From: Phoronis ovalis
Taxonomy: Eukaryota; Phoronida; Phoronidae
Direction: 5' to 3'
DNA length: 11,385 nucleotides
Assembly: GCA_028565635.1 (NCBI GenBank)
Contig: JAOXYB010053679.1
Location: 1-11,385, forward strand
Below the pieces are notes generated by a model. That model did no database searches and was not told the origin of the DNA. It saw only the letters and a program-made list of their open reading frames with translations. Below, piece by piece: positions 1-6,853 of the stretch; positions within the stretch are counted from its first letter, which is position 1; each line of letters starts with the position of its first letter. The position numbers and the translations under genes were made by a program.

Positions 1-173
1 AAGGAGCGCAGAGTGTCATGGAAAAAGAGTCTCTGAATGCACCAAATTGCAGGAAAACGCACCAAATATTCAAAAAATTCCGGGGGGGGCATGCCCCCGG
101 ACCCCTTAGTTTCGCTTCGCGCCTTGCCTTTTTTCCACGCCCCCCCTTTAGGAAAATCCTGGATCCGCCACTG
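1..173. mobile_element. Right-hand part of a hAT-like transposon or MITE
   Basis: This GC-rich block stands out from its AT-rich surroundings. It contains a G8 run facing a C5 run around a central GCATGC (80-100), a C-rich stretch near 139-147, and ends with GGATCCGCCACTG at 161-173. Read on the other strand, the end is CAGTGGCGGATCC. That fits the CAGNG-type start of hAT terminal inverted repeats, and this kind of sequence recurs in many invertebrate genomes from memory. If it is hAT, the 8-bp target duplication copy on this side would be ACACAGGT (174-181). The left end lies outside the window, so family and length cannot be confirmed. The short open frame here (18-218) is not a gene. Confidence 0.5.
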
Positions 174-2102
174 ACACAGGTACCCACGGGCTGTCAAAAT
201 ATTTATTACCGTATTTAGATCTATTTACTCCAACTATATCCGAGGACCTATATGCAAGATAATAGCTAGGCTGAACTGAATAATGAAGATAGTATTTTTT
301 TACTCATGTTGCCTAAAGTGATAAGTTATAATTTTTTAAATATGTAACTTATATTTAGTCACATGTAAATGCAAATAATTCTATACCATTGGTCTCCAAA
401 TTCCAATTTTATATATTTCTATTAATTCTAATTACTATTAATGTATTGATAGAACTGTTAAAATGAAGAAATAAGAGTAAACTTGTTAACTATCAATATC
501 CTTAAATAAGTAGTCCTTCCTTAGCCTGTAGACAGGCTGGATAATAGCATGCTCATCGTGGAACATTGTTTTTTTGGCGAATTTGTTTTTGCTTGTATAA
601 TCACTCACATCACATCTAGATTCTTTCATTTACTCTTTTTGTGAAAAAAAATCACGAAATCGTATGCTGCTGATGAAATTGGACATAACTAACTACATTA
701 GATCTTCAGACATGATCATGCGTGTCAATCCAATGGATGACAGTACACCTGTTTGTTTACTGCTAACGAGTCACTTTATTTATGCATTCTTTACCGGGAT
801 CCTACTGGTTTTGACATTTGATACGATTACAGTCAAATAAATTTTTAATAGTTCGATTACACGATTACCTAAGTACAGTTCAGCTCAGTATTAAGAATTA
901 TTTCGTTATCTAACTAATTTAGTAATACGGTACTTACCTGTGATTAGCTATTCTAACTTTAATAATTTAGTTTTTTGTTAATATTATAAAATATTTTTAG
1001 AAATTATTCAAAATATGCAAAAGTATAATTTATTTAAATCGAAATCACGTATCAGCTGGTTGACAAACTAAAATGTTACTATAATTGACAAAATTGAAAT
1101 GTGTAGATTTAATAACTTTATATCTTTTATTATTATTTGATATCTTCAAATATTTGAATATATATTAATTTGGCCGCACTGACAAGACTTACCATGAATA
1201 CCTATTTCACACGAAACTTAAATAGGACTGAACTAAAATGAATATTACTTAAAACACACTTGAAATTTTAATAAGCTCTGTTAACAGATCTATCAAACTT
1301 TGAAAAGACTTTTCTTCTAGAACGTGACATAATGCTTGGTTTGAGCTGACACGATGATCTATGAGGACTTGATTTACAATTGAATTACTCAATATTTCAC
1401 GAGATTGCGATCTTAGCAAATTAATGACACCTTCTGATTTTTCTTGGCGTTATCAAGACATTTATTGCTATTGGCGTTACATCATTGATGGGACAACACG
1501 TGCTATTTTGAATCACTTTTACTTGCCGACAACTGTTAATTCAGTTTTACATCCATAGTTGGATAATGCTTTCAATTTGAGAGTTTGAAAACGGACTAAG
1601 AAATTAGGTTCCGAAAGAGGATCATAATTAAACCAACTTATGAATGAGTTGTTCTCATGATGGATTTAAATAAATAACTTCACTTCAGACACATCCCGAC
1701 ACTTCTCTGTTTCCAAGATTGCTTATCTGCATTTGATTGTAGGTTTTGGGGTTATTGCATGCATGCAAAGATTAAACTGTAAATTCCTCTTTATCGCACA
1801 ATACCTTATTGCGGAAGTTACCATGTGTAAAGTGCTTACCAGTTGCGAACTGTGATAATGCCACAGTAACTGAATTACAATAGTGAACGCATTCTAACAA
1901 AGCAAAGAATTTTAAATCAACGGATTACGCAAAACGTGTTTCTTAATCTTGTTACCGATCGTACACTTTAATATGTTACTTCGATTTTTTTTGTTGCATT
2001 GGTTTAACTATTTTTAATTGATCATTCAACTGTTTTCGCTAATTATTCGATTACATAAAATTGCAAAAAAAAATCGTACAACTTATTCACATGATTTATA
2101 GT
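174..2102. other. AT-rich intergenic DNA, no gene seen
   Basis: No open frame of useful length and no convincing exon with matched splice sites was found on either strand. The sequence is dominated by A/T runs. The only structures noted are short, such as the palindrome AGCCTGT-AG-ACAGGCT at 523-538 and the alternating GCATGCATGC near 1758. It may hold enhancers, but nothing identifies them. Confidence 0.6.
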
Positions 2103-2109
2103 ACAGTTT

Positions 2110-2121
2110 GGGGGGGGGGGG
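2110..2121. repeat. Poly-G tract (G12)
   Basis: Twelve consecutive G residues sit in otherwise AT-rich DNA. It is a simple homopolymer, prone to length change and to sequencing error. It lies about 500 bp upstream of the candidate orphan exon. Confidence 0.9.
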
Positions 2122-2618
2122 CAAATTATACTTACAAAGCCGTGAATAGAATCATAGGGTTTGGCACCAATTTGACACCATTTCGTGCCGGGGTTTCTTC
2201 ACAGAATTTGAAGTAAGGGTGTATGCAGAATCCTCTTATTTATTTTTTCCTACCAAAACAAAGTTTGCTTAAATTTTTTTTGCTAAAATTATTGGTGAAA
2301 CATCTTTGTATAAATATGGTGTTTGCTCAAATTTAACGAACATGCTTGTTTATAAGGATATTGCAGTAAAGAAAAATTATTTAACCAACCCCCAAATGGA
2401 TACCGGGAAATGGGCACTCTTTCCAAGACTATACATTTCAAGAAAAAATTAACACTTTCCTGGACATAGCTGGAAGCTTCTTAATTAAGTTCCCCCGCGA
2501 TTTTGCGAAACTTACAATATAGGTTCCATTCAATTAGCAAATATACATTATTAGGATTGCTGCCAGGCATCAAGCTGCGCCTATTGGTTTTGGAAATTTT
2601 CTTTTTCTCTTCTTCCAG
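2122..2618. other. Intergenic or possible intronic DNA before orphan exon
   Basis: No exon could be supported here. The last 20 bases (to the AG at 2617-2618) form a strong pyrimidine tract. If the exon that follows is real, at least the end of this stretch is intron. No upstream partner exon with a compatible donor was recognised. Confidence 0.4.
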
Positions 2619-2742
2619 TGTTCAACAAACTATAGAAGAGTATCTCGAAGACGGTTACAGTTATGGACATGGGGATTCAGGTGTGACATCTCTTGAGTAC
2701 ATGTACGCCATTATTGGCCTTGATGTCAAAAAGGTCATTTAG
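2619..2742 (+). CDS. Candidate orphan terminal exon, unknown protein
   Basis: A pyrimidine-rich tract ending in TTCCAG (AG at 2617-2618) is followed by an open frame of about 40 codons that ends in TAG at 2740-2742. The frame enters with one leftover base (T), then reads VQQTIEEYLEDGYSYGHGD and further, ending GLDVKKVI. The residue mix is acidic and tyrosine-rich and looks more like protein than the random frames nearby, whose translations are full of F, L and S. An AATAAA lies near 2780, so this could be the last coding exon of a plus-strand gene. I do not recognise the protein, and no upstream exon was found. It could be a dead exon, a gene fragment, or chance. Confidence 0.35.
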
Positions 2743-2779
2743 AATTTGAATTTCTTAAATTGCAGAACTTTTGATAAGT

Positions 2780-2785
2780 TAATAA
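2780..2785 (+). terminator. Possible AATAAA polyadenylation signal
   Basis: An AATAAA hexamer lies about 40 bases after the stop codon of the candidate exon ending at 2742, and a G/T-containing stretch follows. It supports that exon weakly, because AATAAA is frequent by chance in DNA this AT-rich. Confidence 0.3.
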
Positions 2786-2929
2786 AAGGTGAGTTTTTAA
2801 GTGTTGGCATCATTTCAATAATTTATGGATATTTCAATTTTCAGCAAACCCTGCTCGAAAATGGTTACTGCTATTCAAAGTCATTATATACATGTGCCGC
2901 CTAATAGGCCTCGATTTTCAGCTCCTGCA

Positions 2930-3145
2930 TTTACCACAGGGAATATGTTTGGGTGTTTTTCACTGTTTGCAAAGCTTTATTTACCCCAGGGTATACTTTC
3001 TCGGTGAACATTTAATTTACGACAGGGTATCTTTTTAGGGAGAACCAATTACAACAGGGTATACTTTTCGTATTTTTTCCTTTACCACAGTGTATATGTT
3101 TGGTAACCTTTATTTACCACAGGGTCATGGTTTTTAGGGACATCC
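2930..3145. repeat. Degenerate tandem repeat, about 32-bp unit, six copies
   Basis: Six variants of the core TTTACCACAGGGTATA begin near 2930, 2980, 3016, 3048, 3081 and 3113. The last four starts are spaced 32-33 bp apart; the first two spacings are 50 and 36. Each unit continues with a T-rich stretch and usually a GG-containing segment. A stray relative (AACAGGGTATGCC) occurs near 5209. The open frame at 2825-3007 overlaps this array and is not a gene. Confidence 0.75.
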
Positions 3146-4149
3146 TACTCATGTGTGACATCCCCAGAGAGTCATTTTTGACCCTAGGACAAGGTCTCAT
3201 TTCTTAAATTGTTGTGACATTTTAAAATGATGGTACCAGGCCATTAGATACCAGATTATCATTACAAGGATGTCATTTTGTCACGGTTGACCTTTGAGGG
3301 TATTTAGATATTATTTTTATTTTTGGTACCTTTTAGCTCGTAAGAAGCATGATGTTAACATGCTTTTTGATAGACTTGCTTTTAAATTCTTAAGATCCAG
3401 TAATTTTGCAGCTAAAAATATGTTTATTTACTGGATTTCACTATTAAATATTTGGTACTACCAAATGGGGTGTCTGTATATAGTAACTTAAGTGGTTATA
3501 AACCTCCATCTGTTATTTATTGTTTACCAAATCGATTACAATGTACACAATACATCAAAATAATCTGCTAAATATATGTAAATAACGTGTTGAGAACGCT
3601 GCTGGTGTTATAAATCTGAGAACAAGTTGAAAGAAGCCGATGTTTCTCAGTTGACTTGTAAGTATTTTTGGCGTTCTTGAACCATAGGTTTAGGCTTATA
3701 CAAATCTTCTATTTTTATAATCCTAAACGAAGTGAATGATAATTAAACGTTAGTTTCGACGGTTAATGCGTCTTACTTGTCGGGTTAATTTTATTTATAT
3801 GTAGTAAATGAAGCTCAATAACTAGGACTATGATAGTCCTAAGGCAAAAATAATCCCGATACGTTCTTCCGATGCCTAACTCCCAACCAACCAGTATTAG
3901 ATATAAAAGCGAAATCTGTCGGACGTTTGGAATATGCACTTTCAGCGAGTTGTCTGTGTGTGTGTGTGCATGAATGCTACGTGATTAAAATACAGAATGT
4001 TCTGCTTTCTAAATTCCGTTTTAAATATTCCAGTCAGAGTTTATGTTTGAAACTAAAAGCGCCTTTTATCAAAGGCCAGGTTGCACCCGCAGAAATAGGT
4101 GGTTATCCAGACCTATTAGGATTATCCTGGACCCATGGATGTCCAAAGG
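3146..4149. other. Intergenic DNA, no gene seen
   Basis: The stretch holds a few TGACC elements (near 3178 and 3288) that may be outliers of the repeat downstream, and a short (TG)7 run at 3955-3968. Open frames at 3294-3491 and 3927-4220 have low-complexity, F/Y/L-rich translations without recognisable domains, and I do not support them as genes. Confidence 0.55.
3955..3968. repeat. (TG)7 microsatellite
   Basis: Seven TG dinucleotides in a row, flanked by TGTC and CATG. A short simple repeat. Confidence 0.85.
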
Positions 4150-4765
4150 ACCTCTGGGTGACCTTTACCTCTTGTCGAAAGTTTCATGAAATTTTGAGAT
4201 TTTGGTTGTTTGACCTCTGAATGACTTTTTGGGCCTCGAAATCAGCTAAGATAACCTCTAAATGGCCTTTCAACTTCATTTTTGAACTTTTCATCAAATT
4301 TCTAGAATTTTTTTTGACTTCAAAATGACCGTATGACCCCTAAATTACCTGCTAATGACTTAAACCATCATTTTCGGAAGTTAAATGCAATTATAAGAGT
4401 TTGACCCCTGAATAACCTTTTGACCTATAAGGTCAGCTATAGGGATGACATATGTCAAATTGTACGACTGTAGAACCACTCTGTCTTGATTTATACACTC
4501 TTGCTTATTAAAATTAGCCAAAAACATGCTAAAAATAAAAATCTGACCTTTTAACCCATAAAAGACCTCAAAAATCATCAAGGTGACCTTTTACACCACA
4601 TATCTTCATTTTTGAACGTTTTAAGACATTTTTGAAATTTGACCTACTGACCTCAAATTGACCCCTGGCCTAATTTTTGTATGTCCCCCTCCCTACTAAG
4701 TCCACACCTTAAGTTTGACACCCATAGCTCAAAGCGTCTCCAAGTTATAGTGAAAATTGGAAGAA
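4150..4765. repeat. Interspersed repeat rich in TGACC half-sites
   Basis: Eleven plus-strand TGACC pentamers occur between 4159 and 4663 (starts 4159, 4211, 4326, 4334, 4402, 4421, 4544, 4584, 4640, 4648, 4659). They sit in variants of TTTGACCCCTAAATGACCTT. The phrase CTTCATTTTTGAAC appears at 4274 and again at 4604 in similar contexts, so the block looks internally duplicated with a unit near 330 bp. A related segment occurs at 11275-11340, which shows this is a dispersed family. From 4764 an A-rich tail of about 40 bp follows, then a hairpin. I cannot name the family. The minus-strand open frames inside it (4381-4581, 4653-4871) are not genes. Confidence 0.65.
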
Positions 4766-4802
4766 TAAAAAAAGTAAAAAAGAAAAAAAAGTAAAAAAGA
4801 TA
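4764..4802. repeat. A-rich tract (AAAAAG type)
   Basis: A purine-only or nearly purine-only run made of A5-A8 blocks separated by G or GT follows the TGACC-rich repeat directly. It may be the tail of that repeat, as in retroposed elements, or simple slippage. Confidence 0.6.
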
Positions 4803-4807
4803 CAATC

Positions 4808-4840
4808 TCAATAGGTTGCACTTGCTGTGCAACCTATTGA
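4808..4840. repeat. Perfect 14-bp inverted repeat with 5-base loop
   Basis: TCAATAGGTTGCAC (4808-4821) and its exact complement GTGCAACCTATTGA (4827-4840) flank the loop TTGCT. The hairpin lies directly after the A-rich tail of the TGACC repeat. Perfect arms of this length are not expected by chance at so short a spacing. Confidence 0.9.
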
Positions 4841-5395
4841 TGTAAAAGACATAAAAAAGAGAAATAAACATTAAAACTATTTTTTTTTAAAGTCCACAAA
4901 GACTTGAGCAAGTCTAAAGTGACACTAAAACTTATATTACAAGTCTTACAAGAGTTTCGTTCGTTTTAAAGAAATCATTAATTCATTGCAGCAAATTGAA
5001 CTATTTTAGGAAGAAGTCGTGTTAACTTATGCAAAAAAATGGACTGCCTATTCGGACTGAAACTATATCCCTTAATTGTGTAGGATTTTTTTGTGAATCG
5101 CGCAACTTCGTGGTTCCGTTAGCCATACAAAGGTTTAGTCAATAATGGTTGACATGGTTGCTTGCTCTTTTTATTTGAAATATATTTTCCTTCACTGGGT
5201 CTATTTAAACAGGGTATGCCAATTGCCAATAGTGTATGTAGAATGGGTGTAAACCACACTACCATGCTGACTCATAATAAATCGCCATTTTTTAGGGGCT
5301 TTTTTGTGAAATTGGACCCATTTTTAAAGATTTCTTGGTGAAAAAATGGTCCGAGAGTACCCGGCCAAGTTTGCGCTGAGTTATTTGCTTTAGAT
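4841..5395. other. Intergenic DNA, no gene seen
   Basis: No coding region is supported. A small palindrome AGACTTG-AG-CAAGTCT lies at 4900-4915. The rest has T-rich runs and no recognisable element. Confidence 0.55.
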
Positions 5396-5422
5396 TAGCG
5401 CCGTGTATTTTTAACGGCGCTA
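5396..5422. repeat. GC-rich 9-bp hairpin
   Basis: TAGCGCCGT (5396-5404) and ACGGCGCTA (5414-5422) are exact complements around a 9-base T-rich loop. The GC-rich arms contrast with the AT-rich surroundings. It could be part of an old mobile element, or a structured transcript. Confidence 0.8.
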
Positions 5423-6103
5423 CATTATTGGGTGTTGTAAATGGATTCCACTTATTTTGTATCTAGTACTACCATAAGCAACGCCTATAACTCATGTCAA
5501 GATCACTAATTTTATCATTGATATATACTCATAGGAAACGGATGAACGCATGCATCAAAACTCCCCGAAACAATAATAGATTAATCCCATTGTTGTTTAC
5601 CGGTAAGCATTATTACGCAATATTTTGTCTAAAACACAGCATACTGTGCGCTTATCAAAGAAACTCATTCACTTAAATTATTTACTTATAATCAGTAATC
5701 TGCTCATTAAGCGAAATAAACCGCTTGTAGTCTACTTTTTGGATCATAGAATCCCATGGCGGTAAGATGAAAGATAGTTGTTTGTTACTTCGTATATTCA
5801 CCTGTTCAGGTATAAAGTTGGTGTCCAAAGAGCGTTTTTACTGGTCTGGTGTATTTTATTTGAATTAAATAGCCATTACTTCAAATTTCACACGGAACCT
5901 GCTGCTTTAAAGCATGTTATATAATTTTTCTAATTTAGTTTTCTATAAATATAATATAAGATAAAATATTTTATGCCAGAAAATAGAAAGGATTTCTTAT
6001 AAATTAATTTTTTGGTAGTTTCTTTTGTTTAATACTATAGCACCAAATTAGTTTATTATTCCCAGGTTAACTTTACATCTTTAATTTTGTCGTTTGGGCT
6101 ACT
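5423..6103. other. Intergenic DNA upstream of the Hes gene
   Basis: No gene is seen. The 60-codon open frame at 5494-5676 has no recognisable feature. This stretch may hold distal control elements of the Hes gene, but no clear Su(H)-type octamer was found in it. Confidence 0.5.
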
Positions 6104-6111
6104 TTCCCACG
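6104..6111 (-). promoter_or_regulatory. Su(H)/CSL (RBPJ) site, distal
   Basis: TTCCCACG on this strand reads CGTGGGAA on the other, an exact match to the YGTGRGAA consensus bound by Su(H)/CSL, the DNA-binding partner of the Notch intracellular domain. It lies about 700 bp upstream of the Hes start codon. Confidence 0.5.
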
Positions 6112-6481
6112 ACTATATGAGGTTATAAATGGTGGATTTGCAAGGTTCACTTTGCGTTCCGTTTTTGTTTTCTTGCGCTCTTGGTACAAAAATTATCACA
6201 GAGAAAATGTGTATAGATATACTAAAATGTCCGGTAAAAAGTTTATAATGACCTTTTTTTTTAACCATGTAAATAGTACTTGATTTGTCACAATTTTTTA
6301 TTGCAACTGCATTTCAAGAATTCATTAGACACGATACCATGAGTGTAGAACCCCACATGTAATAAACAAAAGCTTGCTTGTCGCGCGCCAACACTCCCGG
6401 CAGTGTGGAGAGGATATGGTTTATCTCTTAGTTTGTTTATTTAACAATTTAACTTTAACTATGTATACAGAAGGCGGGGTT

Positions 6482-6489
6482 TTCCCACA
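6482..6489 (-). promoter_or_regulatory. Su(H)/CSL (RBPJ) site
   Basis: TTCCCACA on this strand reads TGTGGGAA on the other, an exact YGTGRGAA match. It lies 21 bp before a CACGTG box and about 320 bp upstream of the Hes start codon. Confidence 0.55.
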
Positions 6490-6509
6490 GACGCTTACAA
6501 TACAAATGG

Positions 6510-6515
6510 CACGTG
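6510..6515. promoter_or_regulatory. CACGTG box, possible Hes autoregulatory site
   Basis: GGCACGTGCT contains the palindrome CACGTG. Hes/Hairy proteins bind class B/C E-boxes (CACGTG, CACGCG) and N-boxes, and HES1-type genes repress themselves through such sites. Other bHLH factors also bind CACGTG, so the assignment to Hes itself is inference. Confidence 0.4.
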
Positions 6516-6609
6516 CTGTCAATTACCATGTGTCAATCAGTTTAAGTTGACTAATCATCTGGAAGTGGTCGTGAGCCATACAAGTGGTTCAATTGTTATA
6601 CGACATTTG

Positions 6610-6614
6610 ATTGG
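6610..6614 (-). promoter_or_regulatory. Inverted CCAAT box
   Basis: GATTGG on this strand reads CCAATC on the other, a usual NF-Y type promoter element. It lies about 65 bp before the first TATA candidate, a typical spacing. Confidence 0.35.
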
Positions 6615-6636
6615 TTGAATGTATAAGAATGTAAAG

Positions 6637-6644
6637 TGTGAGAA
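6637..6644 (+). promoter_or_regulatory. Su(H)/CSL (RBPJ) site
   Basis: TGTGAGAA matches YGTGRGAA exactly, in the orientation opposite to the site at 6704-6711. The two are 59 bp apart, too far for the classic Su(H) paired site (15-17 bp), so cooperative dimer binding is not implied. Confidence 0.55.
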
Positions 6645-6677
6645 AATTTATTCTCGGTGTGTCGGCATGTGTAGATG

Positions 6678-6683
6678 TATAAA
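6678..6683 (+). promoter_or_regulatory. TATA box candidate for the Hes gene
   Basis: TATAAATG lies 128 bp before the start codon. It would place transcription start near 6708 and give a leader of about 100 bases. A second TATAAA at 6747-6752 would start transcription near 6778 and give a leader of under 30 bases. The sequence does not decide between them. Confidence 0.4.
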
Positions 6684-6703
6684 TGATTAGCTGAGATTAA
6701 ATA

Positions 6704-6711
6704 TTCCCACA
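6704..6711 (-). promoter_or_regulatory. Su(H)/CSL (RBPJ) site, proximal
   Basis: TTCCCACA on this strand reads TGTGGGAA on the other, an exact YGTGRGAA match about 95 bp before the start codon. It overlaps an E-box (CACTTG, 6710-6715). If the 6747 TATA box is used, the site lies at roughly -70, similar to the proximal RBPJ sites of vertebrate HES1. Confidence 0.6.
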
Positions 6712-6746
6712 CTTGTTAACTTGTTGCATTCCGATATAGGTACTCA

Positions 6747-6752
6747 TATAAA
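6747..6752 (+). promoter_or_regulatory. Alternative TATA box candidate
   Basis: TATAAACT lies 54 bp before the Hes start codon. Use of this box would place all four Su(H)-type sites upstream of transcription start. Confidence 0.35.
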
Positions 6753-6805
6753 CTCTACTTGCTGAACATAAAAAATATAAGGTGTTCTATGAAACTGATT
6801 TCACA

Positions 6806-6853
6806 ATGGCAGAAAAAGCAGCAAGACTGAGTCCGGCAGCTATGCTTAGAAAG
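6806..6853 (+). CDS. hes: Hes exon 1 (residues 1-16)
   Basis: Encodes [16 protein letters not shown] and ends AAG|GTAACT, phase 0. The start was chosen because it has a strong context and leads directly into the conserved basic region. An out-of-frame ATG lies 17 bases upstream. Confidence 0.85.

Noticed and set aside
18-218. 66-codon open frame at the left edge
   Set aside because: It lies almost wholly inside the transposon-like repeat and has repeat-derived composition.
841-870. AGTTCGATTACA considered as a tRNA B-box
   Set aside because: It departs from GGTTCGANTCC and no acceptor stem or A-box could be paired around it.
3294-4220. Open frames at 3294-3491 and 3927-4220
   Set aside because: The translations are F/Y/L-rich without domains or splice support; the second crosses a TG microsatellite and the TGACC repeat.
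4808-4840. Hairpin considered as a Helitron 3' end
   Set aside because: Helitrons end in CTRR about 10 bases after the hairpin; no such end follows on either strand.
4653-4871. Minus-strand 72-codon open frame rich in Phe
   Set aside because: The Phe run is the translated A-rich tract and the frame crosses the hairpin, so it is not a gene.
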